Notes under the pieces: model-generated
Databases searched by the model: none
What the model was told of the DNA's origin: nothing
The model's input: only the letters and a program-made list of their open reading frames with translations
Source of the DNA: Amoebophrya sp. A120
Taxonomy: Eukaryota > Sar > Dinophyceae > Syndiniales > Amoebophryaceae
DNA: 64,000 nt
Assembly (NCBI GenBank): GCA_905178155.1
Contig: CAJINV010000018.1
Location: forward strand, 1,276,190 to 1,340,189
Direction of reading: 5' to 3'
Position numbers and translations under genes: made by a program
Part shown: positions 20,515 through 31,486 of the stretch, one piece after another
How the letters are laid out: each line of letters opens with the position of its first letter
Numbering within the stretch: position 1 is the stretch's first letter

Positions 20515-22807
20515 ATGGAGGAATTTCTGCAGAACACCTGTGGTATACCGAATCCACAGGCCGCGACAAGAGCTTCTTGCAGTACAACCGACCCGACGAT
20601 GAACCTAAATCATGGTGACGAAGTACTAGACTCGTCGCACCATGATCTCGTCAACATGGAGCTCGAGCGCACGCTGGCCCGGGACCGGTCCAATGCAGCG
20701 GTGACTAGCAAGTTGAAAGATCATAGCGCCGCAGCCAAAATGAAAAGCCAGGCTGGTGGTGGGCCGACGTCGTCAACGCTTGTTCCTGCAACTACAGGAG
20801 GTGTGTCTACTAGTAGTGGAAATATGTGCACCTCTAGCAGTAGCAGAAGTTCTGGCAAAAATAAACCTCCTCCGTCCCGACCGGATTCCGCAGCTTCGAG
20901 CTCTCGTGGGCGAAATAATCGGGAGAAGGACAATGCTGGTCCTGCTGATCAGCAACAGAAGTCGTGTTTTAACGTGACAAGAGATTTTAAATCGGTGGAG
21001 CACATGAAGAGGCAAGCGGAAGAGCTGAGACGCTTAGCGGATGAAGCAGTGGCGAGAGTGCAGGGGATGGACGGGTATGATAATTGCTTTTTTTGTGATG
21101 CTGTATTTACTTTGGAAGGATAGTCCACGACCGGTTCATTGCATGACAAATTTGTGTACATCTGAATCTGTAAAAACAACAAGGCGGCCTCCACCTGACC
21201 AAGACGTGCGGATTATATGGATTGTAAACATGTCTGGGTCTGGAAGGATGTGAACTTGTGATGCGCATTTCACAACACAGACAAATCTCTCACGCATAGG
21301 CAGCAAAAGACGTCCATTTCCTGTCACCAGAGTGGGGGATTTGTCATGCGGAGTAAGCAATGCGGAAGCTTCTCGAAATCTGTGATGCTAGGGCTTCCAG
21401 GACAGACATCCTGTGTCATGCAAAAACAGCAGGACTCTTCCAGACTCAGACATTTGTGCATTTGATAGATTAAGCGGCTGAGCAACATTTACGGAAACGC
21501 GATGAGCGGAAACAGTGGCTCAACGTCCTATCAAATGTAAAAATGTCTGGGTCTGGAAGATTCTGAGATTTGTGATGCATATTTTGTATGATCCATGATT
21601 CATGTAATGCATGCCCTAGCATCACAGATTTTTTGAGAGCTTCGCGATGCCTATTCCGCATGACAAATGCCCTCTCCGCGTAGCAAAAATTGCATTCCCT
21701 TTGCTGCTCATGCAATACAGATTTTTTTGGAATCCAAATTCAGCATCACAAGTTGCATTCTTCCAGACCCAGACATTTTTACATTTGATACGTCCGGAAA
21801 TAAAGCCAATAACCCAAAGCGCCCCGCGACCCCGTCCGGACTGGCCGCGAGGTCAACGTTTAACACAACCACCTTCACGACGACAGCACATAGTACGACT
21901 AACCAAGGCGGGTGTAGTAGCGGCGCTGGCGCTCCTTCGTCGTCCGGTGTAAAAATGGAGGTGTGTGGTGGCGGTAGTAGCAGCAGCTCTTCAACATCTT
22001 CTCCGGGAAAAATCAACAGCCAGGAACTTCTACACAATACAAATCATTCTCATGCGCAGTCTGGAGGGAGTAGTTCGAGTTCTACCTCCAACCCTCAGAA
22101 CAATTACGGATCTCGTGCGGTGAAGGACAATGAGCAGATGGCGCATTTTTTCACGAACATGCAGAAGGAGCTGGAGGAAAAGATTTCGAAATTGGAAGGC
22201 GAAAACCGCAAACTGAAGTCCCGAGTCGGCGCCATGCAGGCGGAGCGACAGGCGCTGCAGACTTCCGGCCAGCAGTCGGTGCGGACCATGCAAGTGCTGC
22301 AGGAGAGAGTCCAGGAAGGGGAGAAGAAATTGGCAGCGGAAAAAAAGAAGTGCGATGGTAAGAACAAAATAGGTCGTTGATTAGTAAAAAACCACTTTCT
22401 TTTATTATTTGGCATGGATAGTGCGTTCGTGCAGCTGTGTGTCTGAGAATTGTTTTTCATTGGTATACTAGTACTCATTTTTCGCACCGTGACAAATTCA
22501 TGGAATTATCCAAGGTCTGGAGCGGCGGTGTCGGTTGCTGGAGAATCGCGAAGCCGGTTTGCTTACCGAGCTACAAACCGCGTGCGAGGAGGTGGACAGC
22601 TTGTCTGCACGGGTCAGCGAAAGCAAAGACAGGGAGTCCACTAATTCCGTTGAAGTAGATCAGTACAAGCTGCAAAGCCACGCCCTGCAAAGCGACAACG
22701 CGCGGCTCCAGAAGACAGTAGCGATTTTGCGGGAAGAATTGGCGAGGAAGGAGCAGAGGATACAGAAATTTTTGCAGGGTGCTGGCGCAGGGGAAGCAGG
22801 GTCGTGA
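20515..22807 (+). CDS. coiled-coil protein, Ser-rich linkers
   Basis: Exons are 20515-21074, 21184-21215, 21473-21528, 21796-22357 and 22515-22807; 500 codons, frame exact. ATG at 20515. The N-terminal half has Ser/Thr-rich, low-complexity stretches and one short helix (FKSVEHMKRQAEELRRLADE). The C-terminal third is a long heptad-type coiled coil from about residue 325 (MQKELEEKISKLEGENRKLK, then QALQ, VLQERVQEGEKK, LLTELQTACEEVDSL, AILREELARKEQRIQKFL). It has three GT-AG type introns or candidates and two introner elements. The function is unknown; a structural or cytoskeletal role is inferred only from the coiled coil. Confidence 0.72.
21075..21183 (+). other. GT-AG intron in coiled-coil gene
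   Basis: Donor GTATGATAAT, acceptor AAACAACAAG. The join gives MDGRPPPDQDVRIKR in frame. It contains TTTGTGATGC-like words also seen in introner elements, so it may be a decayed one. Confidence 0.6.
21216..21467 (+). mobile_element. introner element family A
   Basis: It starts TATGGATTGTAAACATGTC and ends with the family A TIR TTTGTGCATTTGATA. TSD GATTA lies at 21211-21215 and 21468-21472. Removal restores DVRIKRLSNIYG. Confidence 0.85.
21529..21790 (+). mobile_element. introner element family A
   Basis: Typical 262-bp copy with ~28-bp TIRs (TATCAAATGTAAAAATGTCT). TSD CGTCC lies at 21524-21528 and 21791-21795. Removal restores GSTSGNK. Confidence 0.93.
22358..22514 (+). other. GT-AG intron in coiled-coil gene
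   Basis: Donor GTAAGAACAA, acceptor ATTATCCAAG. The join gives KKKCDGLERRCRLLEN, continuing the coiled coil. Confidence 0.8.
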
Positions 22808-23794
22808 GAACAAGCGCTACATCATGGGTGCTGCGCTGCGGACAGCATGCAACGAGAACTGATCGGAGGTTCAAACACAACGAGACGGGTCATTTACAGC
22901 AACAACTAGCTGGAACTTGTGTGGAGGTTACATGTGTAAGAAAAGGCAGTGCATCATCAAAACAGCGCGAGCTGCTTGCAGTTGCGGTAAAACATTAAAG
23001 CTGCCACGACCTGGGATGAATGTGGCTCCACCAGGGTGGCGCGTCCTTGTCAATTTGTGTTTTTAACGGCGCTATGTATGTTGCATAGCTGCAATTCAGT
23101 CACGTGCGTGTCGGTATTTTTACAGAGAGAATTTGCACCAGTACGATTTTCACAGAGAGGTTTTCTGTGCAAGAAGAGGCAGAGAGCTTTAGATAGAAGA
23201 GTATCTTCATTACATTGTCTGTGTTAAGAGAATACTAACTAATACGTCGATGAGCGTATGACTGACTTTCTTCAGAAAAAGCACTGAATGTACGTTCATG
23301 CTTCACCCAATTAGTACCACAAGATGGCTCTTGGCGTCAATGCGGCAGAGGAAGAACGGCTGCTTTTAGCTGGTCTTTGTCGTTAGTGCCTTTAGAGGAC
23401 ACCAGCATTGTCGCATTGACACCTTAATATTTCCAAGAAGGACAACAGTACGACTTTACTTCGACGACCGGCGGAAAAAGGGGAAATCTACCGCGGGTCC
23501 ACAGCAACAGGAGGTGGCAAACGACGCTATGAAAGGGTGAGTTCACCACCGCAAGAAGAAAAGCAACTTCTACAGGACCTCCAAGCTCTAGTCCCTGCAC
23601 GAAAAATGAAAATTTGCCCGAGGAATAGATACGTCGCAGCAGCATAGTCGTGCGACCCAAAGTATCAGTGCAGTACTAGTAGGTTTTTTCCAGAGCTTTC
23701 TTTTCCGACCCCTCCGCGCAACAAGCATCTTCTATTTTCGCAACTGAGGAAATTATAAAACCGGCTCCTGCGAAAGAACCCTGCCAGCACGACC
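22808..23794. other. intergenic region
   Basis: About 1 kb with no supportable gene seen. The words TTTTCACAGAGAGG and TTTTACAGAGAGAATTT recur near 23115-23165. Confidence 0.45.
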
Positions 23795-26700
23795 ATGTCG
23801 AAGCCCAACCCCCACCTTCCGGTGAACAACCTGGGCGAGCCGGTGCCGGTAGGCGGCGCGAAGGCCGCGTCCTCCGGAAGCCGCAGCCGCCCGGTACCGG
23901 AATGGTACAGCTACAAAAACGCCAGTTCGCAGCGGTTTCCGCTCCCGCCCAAGCACCCGAACACCGACCAACTACCGGCGCCGCCGATACCAAAAATCAT
24001 CCCGGATCCGAAGCGGCTCCCGACGAAGTTCGACAGTCGGGGGGACATGCTGAAGCCGAACATATCCTGAGAAAAAACGTGAACGTCCTCACCCCAAAGT
24101 CAAGATGGGGAATCTGCTAGACAGATCAACCACATTTGGGCGTTGCGCATGACAAGTTTGGGCCCATGGTGTAATCCTGTTGAGTTTGGTCAGTAGCATC
24201 ACAGATTTAGCCTATTATGCTGGTTGGAGAATATAAAAACTCCAAAAAACCTCTAGAAAATGGCGCTTCTCATGGGGCTCCGCATGAGAAGCGTTTTCAG
24301 CTTGCAGATTTGCATGACAGCTATAGGTTGGGGACGTTTTTACATAGGATAGAACACGGATCTGGCACAGCAGAAGGCGTCACTGTCGGATCGGTCCAAG
24401 TTCATGACGCGGAACCAGATAACAAGAGACCAGTACACGGACATGGAGAGGCAGATACAGGTCATGCGACACAGCAACCTCGGGAAGCACGCCAGGGAAA
24501 ACAATTTCCTGATACCCGGGATTCAGAGCCGGGCGTACACGAGGGAGGAGCTGCAGGTAGAACTGATGTGCTTTTTTGTCATGCAATGTGCGCATGATAA
24601 CTACTTTGTGCCATGCGTAAAGGGCGCAATGTAATCGAGTGATACGACCTTCTTGCACCACAATCTTTTCTTCCACAGATCGCCTTCGAAGCTATCGACG
24701 TGTTTGTATCACACAGAAAAAAGCTGGCAGGGCATATTTTTAATGCAAAAATAAATACACAAAAAAACCTGTATTGCATATCTGAAACAGCATGCTATGG
24801 GGCCACCCATGACAAAATTTTGTGTGTATTTATTTTTGCATTACAAATATGCCCTGCCAGCTTTTTTCTCTTGGATAGTTTGGCACGGGCGAGATAAACG
24901 CAGACTCCCTCCTATCCAGGAAAAAAACTGTGTTCGTGCAACTCTCTTGGAGTGACAGCATGACAAATTTGTTCTGCATGACAGAAAGAGCGTGTCACGC
25001 ATGGCTAGCACGTGAAAATAACGCATGTGCAATAAGGCGGATTGCATGGCTGTCTGGCATGAAACAAGTGTAGTATAGTATACTGTGTTGCTTGTATTTC
25101 CGCACTACAAAGCTGACACTCACACTTGTTACACATTTTTTTCCTTGCAGACCACCGCGATGCTCTGCAGCTCGCCGCGGAACCTGTAACCGAGCAAGAG
25201 ATCGCCAACATGATCCGCCTGTGTGACGCGGACGCCGGCGGGAACCTATCAAATGCAAAAATGTCTGGGTCTGGAAGAATGCAAGATTTGTCATGCATAT
25301 TTCTCATGACCCATGATGCCTGTAATGCAGGACTAGCATCGCAGACTCTTAGAGGGCTTCCTGATGCACCTTCCGCATGAGAAATGCCCTGTCCGTGTAG
25401 CACAAACTGTGCCCCTCTTGCTGGTCATGCAATACAAATTTTTGTGGAGTCCAGAAACAGCATGACAAGTTTTAATCTTCCAGACCCAGACATTTTTGCA
25501 GTTGATAGAACCTGTCCTTCGACGAGTTTCGAAACCTGTACGAGAGTCTATGAGAGTGCACAACTCTCCCCTCCCGCCCTCATTTGTATAGCATGAGCAC
25601 AGCAATAGAAACAACAGCGCACATCGAGCCTGCGCATGACAAGGTTATCCGCGTAGTGTAGTACTGTTTTTGAGGCATCCAGAGTCTGTCATGCAAACGG
25701 TGCCACAGGCAACACTTCTTAGATTTGAGATTTTGCATGACAAAGGAGGGGTACTTGTGCACTCTCATAGAACCCGAGTCCGCTGTTCAAGAACTTTGAT
25801 ATGGGGAACGTGATCGCCCAGCGCATGGCCTTGTTGGCGAACAAGCAGCTGTATCAAATGTAAAAATGTCTGGGTCTGGAAGAATGCAAGTTTGTCATGC
25901 TTGTCTGGCATGACTCGAGAATCTGTGTTGCATAGTCACGAATAAAAAGCCCTCTTACCTGTCATGCAAAAACGCAGTTTGCCATGCGGAATACGTAAGA
26001 CATGGCAGCCAAAAAATTTGCCATGCATAGCTGCGTACTGTAGTGCGTCTATCATTCATTTTTAGCATTACAAGTTTCCAGACCCAGACATTTTTGCACT
26101 TGATAAGCTGGTTTCGCAGAAAGTGCAGTTGGACTCCGGGGAGGAGATCGACCCCATGCTGCGGGCGAACCAACTCTACGACGTATCGTTAGGATGTAGG
26201 TCTTTTCGCGGATAGTTAGAATTCTTGGTTTATTTCGGTGAAGATGATAGCGCCAACAACTTTTTATTGTTCTCTTTGTATTAGTTTGGAGTAGAAGTAT
26301 GAAAATGTTCTAACTTGTACAGTACTACAATTTCGTTATTCTCATGACAAAACATCAAATTCCCAGCTCATCGAAGAGATCGCGGCTCCCCGCGGTGGGT
26401 TGAAACCAGCACTGATAATATGCATTCGCAAATATCATGTCTGGGCCGGGGATAAACATGTGAACTTGATTTGCTGCGCATTTGAGACCAACTAAAAACT
26501 TGATATGCGCACCGGGCAGCACAAGTAGACCAAGGGTCTTGTCATCCAGGGACTGTTTCTCATGCGGGATGGGCATTGAGGAATCTTCTCGATGAAATAG
26601 ACCACGTGTGATCTTCATGCTAGTGCAGCTTGCATGCCAGAGGAGCTACTCCTGCTGGGTTACTTATGCAAAAACCATCCAGACATACTTGCAGTGGATA

Positions 26701-28026
26701 GATGAAGCGGCTGTACGAAAACTTCCTCGAAGTCGACACGGACGGGTGCGTATGAATTGCAAAAGTATCGTACTCGTATAAATGCATTACAAATTTTTTC
26801 AGCACGAGAAAGAAAATTTGTAATGCGGATATACCTCAAGGAAAAGATTGCATGACTGCAATTACTACGAGTGCGATACTTTTGCACAGGATAGTGCGGG
26901 TTGCTGAATTTCAGCGAATTCTGCCTCGCCTTCGAAACTGGGCTGGACAACAAACAGTTGAAGCGCATGTTCATCCACTTTGACCGGACCGGAAACCAGG
27001 ACATCGAGCTCAAAGACGTTATTGTTTCTTTCTCCATTTTCACCGAAGCCTCGCTGCTGGACAAGTCGAAGTTTGCTTTTCTCATCTTTGACGACGACAA
27101 TTCCGGCTTCCTCGAACGGAAGGAGGTGCTGCAGTTGCTCAACGCGACCTTCGTCGACAAGTCCGAGGGGGTGCTGGAGGGGTTCTGCGAAGACATCTAC
27201 GCGTTCCTCTATCAAATGCAAAAATGTCTGGGTCTGGGAGATTGCGAGATTTGCCATGCTAATCTGGCATGCCTCTGAACTCTGTGTTGCATGGCCGCGA
27301 AGAGCTCCTCCTCCCTGTCATGCAAAAACGCAGTTTCTCTTTCTCATGCGGAATACGCAACTCAGAACCATGAAAAAAATTTGTCATGCTTGGCAGCGCA
27401 TGATAGTGAGTTCACTATTCCTTTTCTTGCATCACAAGTTTCCAGACGCAGACATATTTACAATTCATATCCTCGGCATGCAGTCGATTCACCGGCTATC
27501 CTTCGACAACTTTCTGCGAGTCGTGAAAGAGCGACCGCATTTGGTGATGTGCAAGGAAGCCGCGGCGAAATCCCTGCGTCGGGTGGAGGACATCGAGGGT
27601 ATTGAGACGAAGACGCCCGCGTATCAAATGCAAATATGTCGGGGTCTGGAAGATCAAGACTTGTGTTGATGCAGATTTTCGATGACCCATGAGGTTTAGC
27701 ATGCAGGACCTAGCATGACAGATTCTGTGAGACCTCTAGCATGCCTATCCTGCGTGAGAATCTGCCTCTGCACTTGTCCCAGAGTGCACATCTTTTGGTA
27801 ATCATGCAACACAAATTTTTGGTACGATCCAGATTTAGGCAACCTTCCGGACCCAGACATATTTGCAATGCATACCGCGGAAATCAAGGCAATCATCCAT
27901 GCCGGCGGAAGGGACGTCGGTGGCACCACCTCGGCATCGCGAACCCAGACCGTCGGGGCGGGCTCCGGGGCTGCCGCAGCAATCGCGGCGGCGGGGGCCA
28001 GTGCCACCGCAGCGGGCGTGAAGTGA
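23795..28026 (+). CDS. multi-EF-hand calcium-binding protein
   Basis: Proposed exons: 23795-24062, 24357-24556, 24679-24706, 24883-24912, 25157-25246, 25513-25548, 25781-25851, 26111-26182, 26367-26415, 26706-26750, 26899-27209, 27475-27621 and 27880-28026; 497 codons, frame exact. The ~90-residue N-terminus is proline-rich. After splicing, EF-hand-like segments appear in order: a degenerate loop (DVFGTGEINADS), a good loop split by an introner (DADAGGNLSFDE), a third split by another (DTDGCGLLNFSE), a degenerate one (DRTGNQDIELKD) and a canonical one (DDDNSGFLERKE). The C-terminus is Ala/Gly-rich. It is likely a cytosolic calcium sensor. No kinase or other catalytic domain is seen. Ten introner elements and two GT-AG introns interrupt it, with exons as short as 28-36 bases. 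The EF-hands are certain as motifs; the partner is unknown. Confidence 0.82.
24063..24351 (+). mobile_element. introner element, singleton family
   Basis: TIR TATCCTGAGAAAAAACG pairs with CGTTTTTACATAGGATA. TSD GAACA lies at 24058-24062 and 24352-24356. Removal gives LKPNTDLAQQK. Confidence 0.85.
24557..24678 (+). other. GT-AG intron in EF-hand gene
   Basis: Donor GTAGAACTGA, acceptor CTTCCACAG. The join gives TREELQIAFEAIDVF in frame. Confidence 0.8.
24707..24877 (+). mobile_element. introner element family C, reversed interior
   Basis: TIR contains AAAAAAGCTGGCAGGGCATA. TSD GTTTG lies at 24702-24706 and 24878-24882. The interior (TGTATTGCATAT..CAGCATGCTATGGGG) is the reverse complement of the family C copy at 61638. 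Confidence 0.88.
24913..25151 (+). mobile_element. introner element with AG-like 3' end
   Basis: The start TATCCAGGAAAAAAACTGTGT pairs with an end reading ACACATTTTTTTCCTTGCAGA. TSD is CCTCC/CCACC (one mismatch). Removal gives ADSLRDALQLAAEPVTEQE in frame. The 3' end carries TTTTTTTCCTTGCAG, a good canonical acceptor. Confidence 0.7.
25247..25507 (+). mobile_element. introner element family A inside an EF-hand loop
   Basis: 261 bp. TSD GAACC lies at 25242-25246 and 25508-25512. It splits the calcium loop at GGN/LSFDE. Confidence 0.93.
25549..25769 (+). mobile_element. introner element, singleton family
   Basis: Perfect TIR TATGAGAGTGCACAA. The left flank GAGTC (25544-25548) recurs at 25776-25780, six bases beyond the apparent right end, so the element or its edge has shifted. 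The join gives YESPLFKNFDMGN. Confidence 0.75.
25852..26105 (+). mobile_element. introner element family A (subtype 2)
   Basis: TSD AGCTG lies at 25847-25851 and 26106-26110. The interior has GCTTGTCTGGCATGAC and AAAACGCAGTTTG words shared with 27210, 33141 and 43404. The join gives NKQLVSQKV. Confidence 0.92.
26183..26366 (+). other. GT-AG intron in EF-hand gene
   Basis: Donor GTATCGTTAG, acceptor AAATTCCCAG, phase 0. The join gives NQLYDLIEEIAAPRGG. Confidence 0.65.
26416..26700 (+). mobile_element. introner element, divergent family A
   Basis: It starts TAATATGCATTCGCAAATAT then CATGTCTGGG; it ends CCAGACATACTTGCAGTGGATA. TSD decayed (ACTGA/GATGA). The frame is kept into KRLYENFLEVDTDG. 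Confidence 0.7.
26751..26893 (+). mobile_element. introner element family B inside an EF-hand loop
   Basis: 143 bp. TIR TATGAATTGCAAAAGTATCG. TSD GTGCG lies at 26746-26750 and 26894-26898. It splits the loop DTDGCG/LLNFSE. Confidence 0.93.
27210..27469 (+). mobile_element. introner element family A (subtype 2)
   Basis: TSD TCCTC lies at 27205-27209 and 27470-27474. It ends TTTACAATTCATA. The join gives YAFLGMQSIHRL. Confidence 0.92.
27622..27874 (+). mobile_element. introner element family A
   Basis: TSD CCGCG lies at 27617-27621 and 27875-27879. The join gives KTPAEIKAIIHAGG. Confidence 0.92.
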
Positions 28027-28717
28027 GACGAGAAGGTTGGCGTGGCGCTGTGTCACGGTTTTCGACGCTTTGGACGAAGCTCGCGCATGTTGACATAGTA
28101 CTTATCAAAGACACTACGAGTGCCGAACTTCGCTCCTGGTGCCGAAAAAATAACGACAAATTTTTCCCGCGAAGATAGCGCTTCACGAAATAAAGGCAGG
28201 CAAATCGGATGAAGACCTAAAGCATCACCCGGACGGCGGGTGCAGTTGCCGCCTCTGTCGTACTATGGGTTCGCACGTCGGAAAAGATGAAAACTTATGA
28301 GAAGCCCACCATGCCTGAACGAAGAGAAGTGAAATCAAGAGACTACAAGATGGAAGTAGCACCGCCACCAGGCTCTTATCGCAACGAGAGATTTTGGTCG
28401 TGTTTTGATCCTAATGTGTCTGTGTCTCCACCACCGTCGAGACAAGACGTGTAAGTAGTTTTTTTTTCCGACGGAAGTAAGGTAAGTATCACCAACATCA
28501 GGTTGTACTCTCACCAGGCGACAAATCGAAGTAGATAAAGAGAAACCTTTTCTGCTCTAGTTGCTCCGCTTAGCGCTTTAATTTGAACAAAGTTGTAAAA
28601 GTAAATCTCTCGCTTATTCTCGGACTCATCGCTGTTTACACGACCAGTTTATCTCGATTCTTTACTAGCCAGCAGAGCGACCACTAAATAGGTACTTTAT
28701 TCTCTTGCCTCACGACA
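28027..28717. other. intergenic region
   Basis: About 0.7 kb between the EF-hand gene and TIM17; nothing supportable seen. Confidence 0.5.
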
Positions 28718-30518
28718 ATGTCCTCCGCCTCTTCCTCTTCCTCCGCCCATTGGCAGGACCAGCAGCATGACCGGGACGCGGGGCGCGAACCCTGCCCTGA
28801 CCGCATAGTGGAGGACCTCGGCGGCGCCTTCGGCATGGGGTGCATCGGTGGGTTTCTGTGGCACTTTGTCCGGGGCGCGCGGAATTCGCCCAAGGGGGAG
28901 CGTTATGAACTGCAAAAGTATCGTACTCGTATAAATGCATTACAAATTTTCTCAGCGGGAGAAATGAAATTTGTAATGCTGATTTACCTTAAAAGAGAGA
29001 TTTGTAATGCAAGACTTGCATTTATACGAATGCGATACTTTTGCACAGAATAAGCGCTTCGCGGGGGCGATGTTTGCGGCCACCAGCCGCGCGCCCATAC
29101 TCGGAGGGAACTTCGTATGGAAGCCTCAGGATCGAAAGGGACAAAATCGAAAAATTTGTGATGCATAAGATGGAGGGCACGCATGGCCTGTGTTGGGGAG
29201 CAGGCAAAAGAGGCCGAGTGCAAGCCTGTTCTGGGGAAGACGATATGCTGCTGCCAGAGTAGCATGACAGGAGCAGTCTTCTTTGCCCAAACAGCATGAC
29301 AGACTGGATGTTGGCGCTCCCGAAATTTGTTATGCGCCACTTGGCAACTGCGGCTCCAACTGGTATCGATTTTATGCATTACAGATTATTCCGACTTTGT
29401 CGATTTCGATCGTGACACTTCCATACTTCGCCGTCTGGGGCGGGACCTTCAGCTCCTTCGACTGCACGCTGCAGTACCTGAGAAAGACAGACGACCACTG
29501 GAACAATATCAAAGTGAAAAAAGCCCCCGCCCCATTTCGGAAACGGAAGATGCGCGAATTTGTGATGCTGTATTTGAGTACACAAATCAACTTGTATTGC
29601 TAGAAGGCCAAGAGACGAAGCTGCGGCCTAAATTGCAGGTAATCTGTCATGCTGTTTCCCACTTCCAGTTGCCTACTGTCATCCTGGAGCTGCAAGGCTT
29701 TCCCACGCTAGACAGCACTACAGTCCGCATCTTTTGCCCTCTAGCATCACAAAGCTGATTTGTGACCACAAATCTGCATCACAGATTTCCGTTTTGATAT
29801 GGGGAGGGGGCGTTTTTCATTGTAATAAACAACATCGCCGGCGGGTTTTTGACGGGTACTGAACTGAAAATTTACTTTTTGGACGGTCGTGCCGTGTTCT
29901 GTTACTGTTTTCGCGATTCTGCTCGTAATCGTCCAGTAGTTTGAGATTGTTGGATCTCCTGCAGAAGTTTGTCATGCAAAAGGCACTTCAACATCAACCA
30001 ACGTTATATGAGCACTTAAGTACTTTATCACAGGTGGCGTCCTCGCTGCGCGTGCCGGATGGAAGCAAGCCGGGAAGTCCGCGGTGATGGGTGGCGTCAT
30101 CCTCACCGTGATAGAGGGCGTCGCCGCGCTGCTGATGCGGTCCACGACAAAAACGCCACGGGAAGAGGCGCTGAACATGATAGAAATGGAGAGACAGCAA
30201 AAGGAGCAGGCGGACAGAGCAGCGAGCGGGGTTAGTGGTGGTGGGTCGATGACAAATAGTAGTTTGTCGGACTACTTGTCGTGGGGAAGGAGCGGCTCAA
30301 CAACTACAACTCCTTCCGAAGAGGGAACAACTTCGTCCTGGTTCAGCTCTTTTTCACAGATACCAGGAGCTACAACGACTGGCGCAAATGGTGGGGGTGT
30401 CGAAAATAAGGATAATTCGAGCAGTTACTTCTACTTTAAAGACGAAGAACCATTGACGACCGGCCCGGGAACTACTGCCCCACCAGTGGGCGGAGGGGGT
30501 GCCCCGACCTTTCAGTAA
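28718..30518 (+). CDS. TIM17: mitochondrial import translocase subunit Tim17
   Basis: Exons are 28718-28903, 29058-29115, 29431-29506, 29833-29855 and 30034-30518; 275 codons, frame exact. After splicing, the family hallmarks read through: [74 protein letters not shown], then GGVLAARAG and [20 protein letters not shown]. This is the four-helix Tim17/Tim22/Tim23 domain of the inner mitochondrial membrane channel that imports presequence proteins. The C-terminal ~100 residues are a Ser/Thr/Gly-rich extension longer than in animal or yeast Tim17. Three introner elements of two or three different families and one GT-AG intron interrupt it. Since Tim17 is highly conserved, it gives the cleanest proof of how the introners are removed. 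Confidence 0.93.
28904..29052 (+). mobile_element. introner element family B in TIM17
   Basis: TIR TATGAACTGCAAAAGTATCG. TSD is AGCGT/AGCGC (28899-28903, 29053-29057). The join gives [14 protein letters not shown]. Confidence 0.92.
29116..29425 (+). mobile_element. introner element, singleton family, in TIM17
   Basis: TIR TATGGAAGCCTCAGGATCG, with a longer imperfect inner repeat. TSD CTTCG lies at 29111-29115 and 29426-29430. The join gives LGGNFAVWGG, the Tim17 signature. Confidence 0.93.
29507..29827 (+). mobile_element. introner element family D in TIM17
   Basis: It starts TATCAAAGTGAAAAAAGCCC and carries CCCCCGCCCCAT. TSD AACAA lies at 29502-29506 and 29828-29832. The join gives DDHWNNIAGG. 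Confidence 0.93.
29856..30033 (+). other. GT-AG intron in TIM17
   Basis: Donor GTACTGAACT, acceptor CTTTATCACAG. The join gives [13 protein letters not shown]. Confidence 0.85.
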
Positions 30519-31486
30519 CAGGGAGACGGTTGTTTCTTCGGCGACGTTGTTGGGGCGGCTCCTTCTGGCCTTGTTCCAACTTTTGCGAGAGGACCGCTGT
30601 TCGTTCTTGCTACGAATTTTTTATGATGCGGCGAAGATGAAACAAATGAGATTACTTCATCTTTATCGATTTCGCGGAGATTCGTTCTAACCCGACGAGT
30701 ATTAGCTTCTTTGATTAAGGTCAAATTGCGCGACATAATTCAAACACCTGACGACTGCTTGTTGATGATATCAGTCTCATCTGCAGCGAGTACTATTGTT
30801 TCGATGAAAGTTTCCTTTTCAACATAATTGATTCGCATAGAACAAGAAGATACGCAGCGAGCAAGGAAAATGTAGCAGCGCTTGGCGCTCCCGCTCCATG
30901 GTGGAACAACAGCGGTACCATCGGGGGGACCTATATATGTGTTCTGTTTCAACTGATTGTTTTATTTGAGGTGATGATCATTTTGTTTCGCGAGGAGCTC
31001 TAGTAAATATCCGGTGCAAATAAAATGAATTTCATGTTGCAATTGAAGAACTCAGTCTCGACGCCATGTCACGACAGGACAAAGAACAGACGCTGATCTC
31101 TGTCGCTCTCTGTAGAAGTGGATCCCGCCGACGCAGTAGTTGGCTGCATGATCATGATCGCACCTTTTTTTTTCTGAATTTTTTAACAGTCCCTAAATAC
31201 TCGAAGCAGACCCGCCCTCAGTGAAGAGTCCTGATCTTGCCACGTGGACAAGCTGCGTGGCTGTATAGGGAAGAGAAAAGCGGAATACTATAATTTTGCT
31301 TCGTACAACAGCTTCAGCTAGTACACGCCCCAACGCGATTTTTTTTCGCCACTTGTTTTCAGTGGGGCTGTCGAATCTACTGACTACGTGTATTTGATTG
31401 AATGTATCACCTTCCTAGTGTAGTTTTATAGTCGCTTACGCTTTCGAGATTTTTGACAACGAGCCGGAGAATTATCGCTCAAGAAG
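30519..31486. other. intergenic region
   Basis: About 1 kb, AT-rich, with no supportable gene or repeat. Confidence 0.5.
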
